Part shown: positions 36,676 through 50,080 of the stretch, in pieces | Layout of the letters: every line of letters begins with the position of its first letter | Position numbering within the stretch: the stretch's first letter is position 1 | From: Saccoglossus kowalevskii | Lineage: Eukaryota > Hemichordata > Enteropneusta > Harrimaniidae | Assembly: GCF_000003605.2 (NCBI RefSeq) | Contig: NW_003141966.1 | Span: 54,785 to 118,784 of the forward strand | Reading direction: 5' to 3' | Length of the DNA stretch: 64,000 nucleotides | The notes under the pieces: generated by a model | The model's database searches: none | What the model was told of the DNA's origin: nothing | What the model saw: the letters and a program-made list of their open reading frames with translations, nothing else | Position numbers and translations under genes: made by a program

Positions 36676-37610
36676 GATAGAAACAGCATGCAAAGTTGAT
36701 AAAAGCGTTCAAAACGTTGGCGGAGTTGCATGTATATACAACCTAAGTCGTTGCAATGCCAACCCCGCAGTTAAATTTCGAAAACATTAAGTATATGTCT
36801 AGAAAATTCCCGATATGTAAGCAGATTATCGCCACTGCGAACCGAAAATCGAAGACAAGCTGCTTACAAAGTTATAAAAAGCGATTGCAAAGTTTGTAGA
36901 TTCGTTTGGCAATGTTAAATATGATATTTTAATGACGGGTTCCATAGTCAATAGTTCGAAAACGAAAGTACATATTTCGCACATTGCCGTTAAAGTAGCG
37001 TACTATCAGTCGGAGCATGTACAGGTCATAGGTCAATTCAAGAAGTTACTCGTACAAACGCTATCAAGTTTAATTTAAAACAGTTTCAAAAATGAAATAG
37101 CCGCCAGTTTGAGTATATTTCAAATTACCTAAGCAGTAGTGCTGGTAGTTGAAGAGACAAAGTTTAAAGTTAAGCTCAATCGGGCATGGTTAGTTCTTGC
37201 ATGGGAGACTACCTGAAAAAACAGCTGGGGATTATTTTTTTGATTTCATCACATACATATCAAAGATATGAGACAACGTTCGTACATCTTTTTTTCACTG
37301 TGATGTAAATTATTTTTAGTGGAAAGACATGGAAATTTAGGCTTTTTCTCCAAATTCATGAACATTTTTCCAATTTCCCTATTATTTTCGGAGATCAAGT
37401 TGGTGACGCTGTCGGCACATAGTGGGGTTTGACCTGTTAAGTTACCGTGAAAAGTCGTACAAAGTGAACGCAAAGTTGTGCAAAGTGATCACAAAGTTTG
37501 TAGATGTATTTGTATGTTTGTCCTAAGTTGTTGGCATATAGAAACCCGCAATTGTAAAGTCAAACAAATGAATAAAAGCGAGATGAAAACAGCCTATATT
37601 AGCAGAGTAT
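36676..37610 (+). repeat. Short S2 block (units 39-40)
   Basis: Begins with GATAGAAACAGC and TCGTTGCAATGCC (about 36748) and ends with TATCAAATGAGATG (about 37606). It has additional private differences (TTAAATATGATATTTTAAT near 36916; GACTACCTG near 37208; CTTTTTCTCC near 37343). A TTTAA duplication at about 37070 is shared with unit 35. Confidence 0.7.
37068..37078 (+). other. 5-bp duplication TTTAATTTAA (unit 39, S2 context)
   Basis: Same event as at 33254 but flanked by S2 sites (CAAACGCT, AGCCGCCAG). Either a short exchange between subfamilies or independent slippage at TTTAAAA. Confidence 0.85.
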
Positions 37611-37699
37611 CAAATGAGATGACTGACCGTAAAGATGATAGAAACAGCATGCAAAGTTGATAAAAGCGTTCAAAACGTTGGTGGAGTTGCATGTATATA

Positions 37700-40070
37700 T
37701 AACCTAAGTCATTGGAATGCCAACCCCGCAGTTAAATTTCGAAAACATTAAGTATATGTCTAGAAAATTCCCGATATGTAAGCAGATTATCGCAACTGCG
37801 AACCGAAAATCGAAGACAAACTGCTTACACAATTATGAAAAGCGATTGCAAAGTTTGTAGATTCGTTTGGCAATGTTACATATGATATTATATTGACGGG
37901 TTCCATAGTCAAACGTTCGAAAACGTAAATACATATTTCGCACATTGCCGTTAAAGTAGCGTACTATCACTCGGAGCATGTAGAGGTCATAGGTCAATTC
38001 AAGAAGTTACTTGTACAAAAGCTATCAAGTTTAAAACAGTTTCAAAAATGAAATAGTCGCTAATTCGAGTATATTTCAATTTACGTAAGCAGTAGTGTGG
38101 GTAGGTGAAGAGACAAAGTTTAAAGTTAAGCTCAATCGGGCATGGTTAGTTCTTGCATGGGAGACTGCCTGAAAAAAACAGCTTGGGATTTTTTTTTGGT
38201 TTCATAACATACATATCAAAGATATGAGACAACGTTCGTGCATCTTTTTTTCACTGTGATGTTAATCATTTTTAGTAGAAAGACATGGAAATCTAGGATT
38301 GTTTTCAAATTCATGAACATTTTTCAATTTCCCTATTATTTTCGGAGAAGAAGTTGGTGACGCTGTCGGCACATAGTGGAGTTTGACCAGTTAACTTACC
38401 GTGAAAAGTCGTACAAAGTGAACGCAAAGTTGTGCAATGTGATTACAAAGTTTGTAGATGTATTTGTATGTTTGACCTAAGTTGTTGGCATATAGAAACC
38501 CGCAATTGTAAAGTCAAACAAATGAATAAAAGCGAGATGAAAACAGCCTATATTAGCAGAGTATCACATGAGCTGACTGACCATAAAGATGATAGAAACA
38601 GCATGCAAAGTTGATAAAAGCGTTCAAAACGTTGGCGGAGTTGCATGTATATATAACCTAAGTCATTGGAATGCCAACCCCGCAGTTAAATTTCGAAAAC
38701 ATTAAGTATATGTCTAGAAAATTCCCGATATGTAAGCAGATTATCGCAACTGCGAACCGAAAATCGAAGACAAACTGCTTACAAAGTTATGAAAAGCGAT
38801 TGCAAAGTTTGTAGATTCGTTTGGCAATGTTACATATGATATTATATTGACGGGTTCCATAGTCAAAAGTTCGAAAACGTAAATACATATTTCGCACATT
38901 GCCGTTAAAGTAGCGTACTATCACTCGGAGCATGTAGAGGTCATAGGTCAATTCAAGAAGTTACTTGTACAAAAGCTATCAAGTTTAAAACAGTTTCAAA
39001 AATGAAATAGTCGCTAATTCGAGTATATTTCAAATTACGTAAGCAGTAGTGTGGGTAGGTGAAGAGACAAAGTTTAAAGTTAAGCTCAATCGGGCATGGT
39101 TAGTTCTTGCATGGGAGACTGCCTGAGAAAACCAGCTGGGGATTTTTTTTGGTTTCATCACATACATATCAAAGATATGAGACAACGTTCGTGCATCTTT
39201 TTTTCACTGTGATGTTAATCATTTTTAGTAGAAAGACATGGAAATCTAGGCTTGTTTTCAAATTCATGAACATTTTTCAATTTCCCTATTATTTTCGGAG
39301 AACAAGATGGTGACGCTGTCGGCACATAGTGGAGTTTGACCAGTTAACTTACCGTGAAAAGTCGTACAAAGTGAACGCAAAGTTGTGCAAAGTGATTACA
39401 AAGTTTGTAGATGTATTTGTATGTTTGACCTAAGTTGTTGGCATATAGAAACCCGCAATTGTAAAGTCAAACAAATGAATAAAAGCGAGATGAAAACAGC
39501 CTATATTAGCAGAGTATCACATGAGCTAACGGACCATAAAGATGATAGAAACAGCATGCAAAGTTGATAAAAGCGTTCAAAACGTTGGTGGAGTTGCATG
39601 TATATATAACTTAAGTCATTGGAATGCCAACCCCGCAGTTAAATTTCGAAAACATTAAGTATATGTCTAGAAAATTCCTGATATGTAAGCAGATTATCGC
39701 AACTGCGAACCGAAAATCGAAGACAAACTGCTTACAAAGTTATGAAAAGCGATTGCAAAGTTTGTAGATTCGTTTGGCAATGTTACATATGATATTATAT
39801 TGACGGGTTCCATAGTCAAAAGTTCGAAAACGTAAATACATATTTCGCGCATTGCCGTTAAAGTTGCGTACTGTCACTCGGAGCATGTATAGGTCATAGG
39901 TCAATTCAAGAAGTTACTTGTACTAAAGCTATTAAGTTTAAAACAGTTTCAAAAATGAAATAGTCGCTAATTCGAGTATATTTCAAATTACGTAAGCAGT
40001 AGTGTGGGTAGGTGAATAGACAAAGTTTAAAGTTAAGCTCAATCGGGCATGGTTAGTTCTTGCATGGGAG
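37700..40070 (+). repeat. S4 block (units 40-43)
   Basis: S4 sites: TTGGAATGCC from 37709, GACCATAAAG, GACGGGTTCC, CTCGGAGC. Unit 41 shares GTGCAATGTGATTAC with unit 21 at about 19373, a distance of 19.06 kb or 20 units. Confidence 0.7.
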
Positions 40071-40199
40071 ACTGCCTGAGAAAACAAGCTGAGGATTTTT
40101 TTTGGTTTCATCACATACATATCAAAGATATGAGACAACGTTCGTGCATCTTTTTTTCACTATGATGTTAATCATTTTTAGTAGAAAGACATGGAAATT

Positions 40200-41250
40200 T
40201 AGGCTTGTTTTCAAATTCATGAACATTTTTCAATTTCCCTATTATTTTCGGAGAACAAGTTGGTGACGCTGTCGGCACATAGTGGAGTTTGACCAGTTAA
40301 CTTACCGTGAAAAGTCGTACAAAGTGAACGCAAAGTTGTGCAAAGTGATTACAAAGTTTGTAGATGCATTTGTATGTTTGACCTAAGTTGTTGGCATATA
40401 GAAACCCGCAATTGTAAAGTCAAACAAATGAATAAAAGCGAGATGAAAACAGCCTATATTAGCAGAGTATCACATGAGCTGACTGACCGTAAAGATGATA
40501 GAAGCAGCATGCAAAGTTGATAAAAGCGTTCAAAACGTTGGCGGAGTTGCATGTATATATAACCTAAGTCATTGGAGTGCCAACCCCGCAGTTAAATTTC
40601 GAAAACATTGAGTATATGTCTAGAAAATTCCCGATATGTAAGCAGATTATCGCAACTGCGAACCGAAAATCGAAGACAAAATGCTTACAAAGTTATGAAA
40701 AGCGATTGCAAAGTTTGTAGAATCGTTTGGCAATGTTACATATGATATTATATTGACGGATTCCATAGTCAAAAGTTCGAAAACGTAAATACACATTTCG
40801 CACATTGCCGTTAAAGTAACGAACTATCACTCGAAGCATGTAGAGGTCATAGGTCAATTCAAGAAGTTACTTGTACAAAAGCTATCAAGTTTAAAACAGT
40901 TTCAAAGATGAAATAGTCGCTAATTCGAGTATATTTCCAATTGCGTAAGCAGTAGTGTGGGTAGTTGAGGAGACAAAGTTTAAAGATAAGCTCAATCGGG
41001 CATGGTTAGTTCTTGCATGGGAGACTGCCTGAGAAAACCAGCTGGAGATTTTTTTTTGGTTTCATCACATACAATCAAAGATATGAGACAATGTTCGTGC
41101 ATCTTTTTTTCTCTGTGATATTAATCATTTTTAGTAGAAAGACATGGAAATTTAGGCTTGTTTTCAAATTCATGAACATTTTTCAATTTCCCTATTATTT
41201 TCGGAGAACAAGTTGGTGACGCTGTCGGCACATAGTGGAGTTTGACCTGT
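40200..41250 (+). repeat. S3 block of about one unit (units 43-44)
   Basis: S3 sites GAAGCAGC (40502), CATTGAG, AAAATGC, GACGGATTCC, TACACATTTC and CTCGAAGC; private GTAACGAACTATC near 40816. The left end is uncertain between 40070 and 40500, the right end between 41250 and 41455. Confidence 0.65.
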
Positions 41251-41454
41251 TAACTTACCGTGAAAAGTCGTACAAAGTGAACGCAAAGTTGTGCAAAGTG
41301 ATTACAAAGTTTGTAGATGTATTTGTATGTTTGACCTAAGTTGTTGGCATATAGAAACCCGCAATTGTAAAGCCAAACAAATGAATAAAAGCGAGATGAA
41401 AACAGCCTATATTAGCAGAGTATCACATGAGCTGACTGACCCTAAAGATGATAG

Positions 41455-44400
41455 AAACAGCATGCAAAGTTGATAAAAGCGTTCAAAACGTTGGCGGAGT
41501 TGCATGTATATACAACCTAAGTCATTGGAATGCCAACCCCGCAGTTAAATTTCGAAAACATTAAGTATATGTCTAGAAAATTCCCGATATGTAAGCAGAT
41601 TATCGCAACTGCGAACCGAAAATCAAAGACAAACTGCTTACAAAGTTATGAAAAGCGATTGCAAAGTTTGTAGATTCGTTTGGCATTGTTACATATGATA
41701 TTACATTGACGGGTTCCATAGTCAAAAGTTCGAAAACGTAAATACATATTTCGCACATTGCCGTTAAAGTAGCGTACTATCACTCGGAGCATGTAGAGGT
41801 CATAGGTCAATTCAAGAAGTTACTTGTACAAAAGCTATCAAGTTTAAAACAGTTTCAAAAATGAAATAGTCGCTAATTCGAGTATATTTCAAATTACGTA
41901 AGCAGTAGTGTGGGTAGGTAAAGAGACAAAGTTTAAAGTTAAACTCAATCGGGCATGGTTAGTTCTTGCATGGGAGACTGCCTGAGAAAACCAGCTGGGG
42001 ATTTTTTTTGGTTTCATCACATACATATCAAAGATATGAGACAACGTTCATGCATCTTTTTTTCACTGTGATGTTAATCATTTTTAGTAGAAAGACATGG
42101 AAATTTAGGCTTGTTTTCAAATTCATGAACATTTTTCAATTTCCTTATTATTTTCGGAGAACAAGTTGGTGACGCTGTCGGTACATAGTGGAGTTTGACC
42201 AGTTAACTTACCGTGAAAAGTCGTACAAAGTGAACGCTAAGTTGTGCAAAGTGATTACAAAGTTTGTAGATGTATTTGTATGTTTGATCTAAGTTGTTGG
42301 CATATAGAAACCCGCAATTGTAAAGTCAAACAAATGAATAAAAGCGAGATGAAAACAGCCTATATTAGCAGAGTATCACATGAGCTGACTGACCATAAAG
42401 ATGATAGAAACAGCATGCAAAGTTGATAAAAGCGTTCAAAACGTTGGCGGAGTTGCATGTATATATAACCTAAGTCATTGGAATGCCAACCCCGCAGTTA
42501 AATTTCGAAAACATTAAGTATATGTCTAGAAAATTCCCGATATGTAAGCAGATTATCGCAACTGCGAACCGAAAATCGAAGACAAACTGCTTTCAAAGTT
42601 ATGAAAAGCGATTGCAAAGTTTGTAGATTCGTTTGGCAATGTTACATATGATATTATATTGACGGGTTCCATAGTCAAAAGTTCGAAAACGTAAATACAT
42701 ATTTCGCACATTGCCGTTAAAGTAGCGTACTATCACTCGGAGCATGTAGAGGTCATAGGTCAATTCAAGAATTTACTTGTACAAAAGCTATCAAGTTTAA
42801 AACAGTTTCAAATATGAAATAGTCGTTAATTCGAGTATATTTCCAATTACGTAAGCAGTAGTGTGGGTAGGTGAAGAGACAAAGTTTAAAGTTAAACTCA
42901 ATCGGGCATGGTTAGTTCTTGCATGGGAGACTGCCTGAGAAAACCAGCTGAGGATTTTTTTTAGGTTTCATCACATACATATCAAAGATATGAGACAACG
43001 TTCGTGCATCTTTTTTTCACTGTGATGTTAATCATTTTTAGTAGAAAGACATGGAAATTTAGGCTTGTTTTCAAATTCATGAACATTTTTCAATTTCCTT
43101 ATTATTTTCGGAGAACAAGTTGGTGACGCTGTCGGTACATAGTGGAGTTTGACCAGTTAACTTACCGTGAAAAGTCGTACAAAGTGAACGCAAAGTTGTG
43201 CAAAGTGATTACAAAGTTTGTAGATGTATTTGTATGTTTGACCTAAGTTGTTGGCATATAGAAACCCGCAATTGTAAAGTCAAACAAATGAATAAAAGCG
43301 AGATGAAAACAGCCTATATTAGCAGAGTATCATATGAGCTGACTGACCATAAAGATGATAGAAACAGCATGCAAAGTTGATAAAAGCGTTCAAAACGTTG
43401 GCGGAGTTGCATGTATATATAACCTAAGTCATTGGAATGCCAACCCCGCAGTTGAATTTCGAAAACATTAAGTATATGTCTAGAAAATTCCCGATATGTA
43501 AGCAGATTATCGCAACTGCGAACCGAAAATCGAAGACAAACTGCTTACAAAGTTATGAAAAGCGATTGCAAAGTTTGTAGATTCGTTTGGCAATGTTACA
43601 TATGATACTATATTGACGGGTTCCATAGTCAAAAGTTCGAAAACGTAAATACATATTTCGCACATTGCCGTTAAAGTAGCGTAGAGCATGTAGAGGTCAT
43701 AGGTCAATTCAAGAAGTTACTTGTACAAAAGCTATCAAGTTTAAAACAGTTTCAAATATGAAATAGTCGCTAATTTGAGTATATTTCCAATTACGTAAGC
43801 AGTAGTGTGGGTAGGTGAAGAGACAAAGTTTAAAGTTAAACTCAATCGGGCATGGTTAGTTCTTGCATGGGAGACTGCCTGAGAAAACCAGCTGAGGATT
43901 TTTTTTAGGTTTCATCACATACATATCAAAGATATGAGACAACGTTCGTGCATCTTTTTTCACTGTGATGTTAATCATTTTTAGTAGAAAGACATGGAAA
44001 TTTAGGCTTGTTTTCAAATTCATGAACATTTTTCAATTTCCTTATTATTTTCGGAGAACAAGTTGGTGACGCTGTCGGTACATAGTGGAGTTTGACCAGT
44101 TAACTTACCGTGAAAAGTCGTACAAAGTGAACGCAAAGTTGTGCAAAGTGATTACAAAGTTAGTAGATGTATTTGTATGTTTGACCTAAGTTGTTGGCAT
44201 ATAGAAACCCGCAATTGTAAAGTCAAACAAATGAATAAAAGCGAGATGAAAACAGCCTATATTAGCAGAGTATCACATGAGCTGACTGACCATAAAGATG
44301 ATAGAAACAGCATGCAAAGTTGATAAAAGCGTTCAAAACGTTGGCGGAGTTGCATGTATATATAACCTAAGTCATTGGAATGCCAACCCCGCAGTTAAAT

Positions 44401-45225
44401 TTCGAAAACATTAAGTATATGTCTAGAAAATTCCCGATATGTAAGCAGATTATCGCAACTGCGAACCGAAAATCGAAGACAAAATGCTTACAAAGTTATG
44501 AAAAGCGATTGCAAAGTTTGTAGATTCGTTTGGCAATGTTACATATGATATTATATTGACGGCTTCCATAGTCAGAAGTTCGAAAACGTAAATACATATT
44601 TCGTACGTTGCCGTTAAAGTAGCGTACTATCACTCGGAGCATGTAGAACTCATAGGTCAATTCAAGAAGTTACTTGTACAAAAGCTATCAAGTTTAAAAC
44701 AGTTTCAAAAATGAAATAGTCGCTAATTCGAGTATATTTCAAATTAAGTAAGCAGTAGTGTAGGTAGGTGAAGAGACAAAGTTTAAAGTTAAGCTCAATC
44801 GGGCAGGGTTAGTTCTTGCATGGGAGACTGCCTGAGAAAACCAGCTGCGGATTTTTTTTGGTTTCATCACATACATATCAAAGATATGAGACAACGTTCG
44901 TGCATCTTTTTTTTCACTGTGATGTTAATCATTTTTAGTAGAAAGACATGGAAATTTAGGCTTGTTTTCAAATTCATGAACATTTTTCAATTTCCTTATT
45001 ATTTTCGGAGAACAAGTTGGTGACGCTGTCGGTACATAGTGGAGTTTGACCAGTTAACTTACCGTGAAAAGTCGTACAAAGTGAACGCAAAGTTGTGCAA
45101 AGTGATTGCAAAGTTTGTAGATGTATTTGTATGGTTGACCTAAGTTGTTGGCATATAGAAACCCGCAATTGTAAAGTCAAACAAAGGAATAAAAGCGAGA
45201 TGAAAACAGCCTATATTAGCAGAGT
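41455..45225 (+). repeat. S4 block (units 44-48)
   Basis: S4 sites throughout. Unit 46 is 944 bp because 10 bp (the CTATCACTCG part) are missing at about 43684. Unit 48 has GGGCAGGGTT near 44803, which removes the usual CATGG, and ACAAAGGAATAAAAG near 45181, which removes the usual ATGAATAAAAG start. Confidence 0.7.
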
Positions 45226-45256
45226 ATACATGAACTGACTGACCGTAAAGATGATA

Positions 45257-46660
45257 GAAGCAGCATGCAAAGTTGATAAAAGCGTTCAAAACGTTTGCGG
45301 AGTTGCATGTATATATAACCTAAGTCATTGGAATGCCAACCCCGCAGTTAAATTTCGAAAACATTGAGTATATGTCTAGAAAATTCCTGATATGTAAGCA
45401 GATTATCGCAACTGCGAACCGAAAATCGAAGACAAAATGCTTACAAAAGTTATGAAAAGCGATTGCAAAGTTTGTAAAATCATTTGGCAATGTTACATAT
45501 GATATTATATTGACAGATTCCATAGTGAAAAATTAGAAAATGTAAATACATATTTCGCACATTGCCGTTAAAGTAGCGTACTATCACTGGGAGCATGTAG
45601 AGGTCATAGGTCAATTCAAGAAGTTACTTGAACAAAAGCTATCAAGTTTACAACAGTTTCAAAAATGAAATAGTCGCTAAATCGAGTATTTTTCAAATTA
45701 CGTAAGTAGTAGTGTGGGTAGGTGAAGAGACAAAGTTTAAAGTTAAGCTCAATCGGGCATGGTTAGTTCTCGCATGGGAGATTGCCTGAGAAAACCAGCT
45801 GGGGTTTTTTTGCTTTCATCACACACATATCAAAGATATGAGACAACGTTCGTGCATCTTTTTTTTCTCTGTGATGTTAATCATTTTTAGTAGAAAGACA
45901 TGGAAATTTAGGCTTGTTTTCAAATTCATGAACATTTTTCAATTTCCTTATTATTTTCGGAGAACAAGTTGGTGACGCTGTCGGCACATAGTGCAGTTTG
46001 ACCAGTTAACTTACCGTGAAAAGTCGTACAAAGTGAACGCAAAGTTGTGCAAAGTGATTACAAAGTTTGTAGATGTATTTGTATGCTTGACCTAAGTTGT
46101 TGGCATATAGAAACCCGCAATTGTAAGTCAAACAAATGAATAAAAGCGAGATGAAAACAGCCTATATTAGCAGAGTATCACATGAGCTGACTGACCGTAA
46201 AGATGATAGAAGCAGCATGCAAAGTTGATAAAAGCGTTCAAAACGTTGGCGGAGTTGCATGTATATATAACCTAAGTCATTGGAATGCCAACCCCGCAGT
46301 TAAATTTCGAAAACATTGAGTATATGTCTAGAAAATTCCCGATATGTAAGCAGATTATCGCAACTGCGAACCGAAAATCGAAGACAAAATGCTTACAAAG
46401 TTATGAAAAGCGATTGCAAAGTTTGTAGAATCGTTTGGCAATGTTACATATGATATTATATTGACGGATTCCATAGTCAAAAGTTCGAAAACGTAAATAC
46501 ACATTTCGCACATTGCCGTTAAAGTAACGTACTATCACTCGAAGCATGTAGAGGTCATAGGTCAATTCAAGAAGTTACTTGTACAAAAGCTATCAAGTTT
46601 AAAACAGTTTCAAAAATGAAATAGTCGCTAATTCGAGTATATTTCCAATTACGTAAGCAG
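45257..46660 (+). repeat. S3-S5-S3 sandwich (units 48-49)
   Basis: S3 sites 45257-45510 (GAAGCAGC, CATTGAG), S5 sites from about 45530 to 46090 (AAAATGTAAA, CACTGGGAGC, GGGTTTTTTTGCTTTC, AGTGCAGTTTGACC, ATGCTTGACC), then S3 again from 46210 (GAAGCAGC) to about 46645. The S5 insert is about 680 bp, shorter than a unit, which fits gene conversion better than crossing-over. Confidence 0.65.
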
Positions 46661-46689
46661 TAGTGTGGGTAGGTGAAGAGACAATGTTT

Positions 46690-49600
46690 AAAGTTAAACT
46701 CAATCGGGCATGGTTAGTTCTTGCATGGGAGACTGCCTGAGAAAACCAGCTGAGGATTTTTTTAGGTTTCATCACATACATATCAAAGATATGAGACAAC
46801 GTTCGTGCATCTTTTTTTCACTGTGATGTTAATCATTTTTAGTAGAAAGACATGGAAATTTAGGCTTGTTTTCAAATTCATGAACATTTTTCAATTTCCT
46901 TATTATTTTCGGAGAACAAGTTGGTGACGCTGTCGGTACATAGTGGAGTTTGACCAGTTAACTTACCGTGAAAAGTCGTACAAAGTGAACGCAAAGTTGT
47001 GCAAAGTGATTACAAAGTTTGTAGATGTATTTGTATGTTTGACCTAAGTTGTTGGCATATAGAAACCCGCAATTGTAAAGTCAAACAAATGAATAAAAGC
47101 GAGATGAAAACAGCCTATATTAGCAGAGTATCACATGAGCTGACTGACCATAAAGATGAGAGAAACAGCATGCAAAGTTGATAAAAGCGTTCAAAACGTT
47201 GGCGGAGTTGCATGTATATATAACCTAAGTCATTGGAATGCCAACCCCGCAGTTAAATTTCGAAAACATTAAGTATATGTCTAGAAAATTCCCGATATGT
47301 AAGCAGATTATCGCAACTGCGAACCGAAAATCGAAGACAAACTGCTTACAAAGTTATGAAAAGCGATTGCAAAGTTTGTAGATTCGTTTGGCAATGTTAC
47401 ATATGATATTATATTGACGGGTTCCATAGTCAAAAGTTCGAAAACGTAAATACATATTTCGCACATTGCCGTTAAAGTAGCGTACTATCACTCGGAGCAT
47501 GTAGAGGTCATAGGTCAATTCAAGAAGTTACTTATACAAAAGCTATCAAGTTTAAAACAGTTTCAAAAATGAAATAGTCGCTAATTCGAGTATATTTCAA
47601 ATTACGTAAGCAGTAGTGTGGGTAGGTGAAGAGACCAAGTTTAAAGTTAAACTCAATCGGGCATGGTTAGTTCTTGCATGGGAGACTGCCTGAGAAAACC
47701 AGCTGGGGATTTTTTTTGGTTTCATCACATACATATCAAAGATATGAGACAACGTTCGTGCATCTTTTTTTCACTGTGATGTTAATCATTTTTAGTAGAA
47801 AGACATGGAAATTTAGGCTTGTTTTCAAATTCATGAACATTTTTCAATTTCCTTATTATTTTCGGAGAACAAGTTGGTGACGCTGTCGGTACATAGTGGA
47901 GTTTGACCAGTTAACTTACCGTGAAAAGTCGTACAAAGTGAACGCAAAGTTGTGCAAAGTGATTACAAAGTTTGTAGATGTATTTGTATGTTTGATCTAA
48001 GTTGTTGGCATATAGAAACCCGCAATTGTAAAGTCAAACAAATGAATAAAAGCGAGATGAAAACAGCCTATATTAGCAGAGTATCACATGAGCTGACTGA
48101 CCATAAAGATGATAGAAACAGCATGCAAAGTTGATAAAAGCGTTCAAAACGTTGGCGGAGTTGCATGTATATATAACCTAAGTCATTGGAATGCCCACCC
48201 CGCAGTTAAATTTCGAAAACATTAAGTATATGTCTAGAAAATTCCCGATATATAAGCAGATTATCGCAACTGCGAACCGAAAATCGAAGACAAACTGCTT
48301 ACAAAGTTATGAAAAGCGATTGCAAAGTTTGTAGATTCGTTTGGCATTGTTACATATGATATTACATTGACGGGTTCCATAGTCAAAAGTTCGAAAACGT
48401 AAATACATATTTCGCACATTGCCGTTAAAGTAGCGTACTATCACTCGGAGCATGTAGAGGTCATAGGTCAATTCAAGAAGTTACTTGTACAAAAGCTATC
48501 AAGTTTAAAACAGTTTCAAAAATGAAATAGTCGCTAATTCGAGTATATTTCAAATTACGTAAGCAGTAGTGTGGGTAGGTAAAGAGACAAAGTTTAAAGT
48601 TAAACTCAATCGGGCATGGTTAGTTCTTGCATGGGAGACTGCCTGAGAAAACCAGCTAGGAATTTTTTTGGTTTCATCACATACATATCAAAGATATGAG
48701 ACAACGTTCATGCATCTTTTTTTCACTGTGATGTTAATCATTTTTAGTAGAAAGACATGGAAATTTAGGCTTGTTTTCAAATTCATGAACATTTTTCAAT
48801 TTCCTTATTATTTTCGGAGAACAAGTTGGTGACGCTGTCGGTACATAGTGGAGTTTGACCAGTTAACTTACCGTGAAAAGTCGTACAAAGTGAACGCAAA
48901 GTTGTGCAAAGTGATTACAAAGTTTGTAGATGTATTTGTATGTTTGATCTAAGTTGTTGGCATATAGAAACCCGCAATTGTAAAGTCAAACAAATGAATA
49001 AAAGCGAGATGAAAACAGCCTATATTAGCAGAGTATCACATGAGCTGACTGACCATAAAGATGATAGAAACAGCATGCAAAGTTGATAAAAGCGTTCAAA
49101 ACGTTGGCGGAGTTGCATGTATATATAACCTAAGTCATTGGAATGCCCACCCCGCAGTTAAATTTCGAAAACATTAAGTATATGTCTAGAAAATTCCCGA
49201 TATGTAAGCAGATTATCGCAACTGCGAACCGAAAATCGAAGACAAACTGCTTACAAAGTTATGAAAAGCGATTGCAAAGTTTGTAGATTCGTTTGGCATT
49301 GTTACATATGATATTACATTGACGGGTTCCATAGTCAAAAGTTCGAAAACGTAAATACATATTTCGCACATTGCCGTTAAAGTAGCGTACTATCACTCGG
49401 AGCATGTAGAGGTCATAGGTCAATTCAAGAAGTTACTTGTACAAAAGCTATCAAGTTTAAAACAGTTTCAAAAATGAAATAGTCGCTAATTCGAGTATAT
49501 TTCAAATTACGTAAGCAGTAGTGTGGGTAGGTAAAGAGACAAAGTTTAAAGTTAAACTCAATCGGGCATGGTTAGTTCTTGCATGGGAGACTGCCTGAGA

Positions 49601-50000
49601 AAACCAGCTGGGGATTTTTTTTGGTTTCATCACATACATATCAAAGATATGAGACAACGTTCATGCATTTTTTTTCACTGTGATGTTAATCATTTTTAGT
49701 AGAAAGACATGGAAATTTAGGCTTGTTTTCAAATTCATGAACATTATTCAATTTCCTTATTATTTTCGGAGAACAAGTTGGTGACGCTGTAGTGGAGTTT
49801 GACCAGTTAACTTACCGTGAAAAGTCGTACAAAGTGAACGCAAAGTTGTGCAAAGTGATTACAAAGTTTGTAGATGTATTTGTATGGTTGACCTAAGTTG
49901 TTGGCATATAGATACCCGCAATTGCAAAGTCAAACAAATGAATAAAAGCGAGATGAAAACAGCCTATATTAGCAGAGTATCACATGAGCTGACTGACCAT
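46690..50000 (+). repeat. S4 block (units 50-53)
   Basis: GACCATAAAG in all. Units 51 and 52 share GCCCACCCCGC (48194, 49146) and GGCATTGTTAC with ATTACATTGAC (48344, 49297), also seen once at 41684. Unit 53 is short because 8 bp (CGGCACAT) are missing at about 49789. Confidence 0.7.
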
Positions 50001-50080
50001 AAAGATGATAGAAACAGCATGCAAAGTTGATAAAAGCGTTCAAAACGTTGGCGGAGTTGCATGTATATATAACCTAAGTC

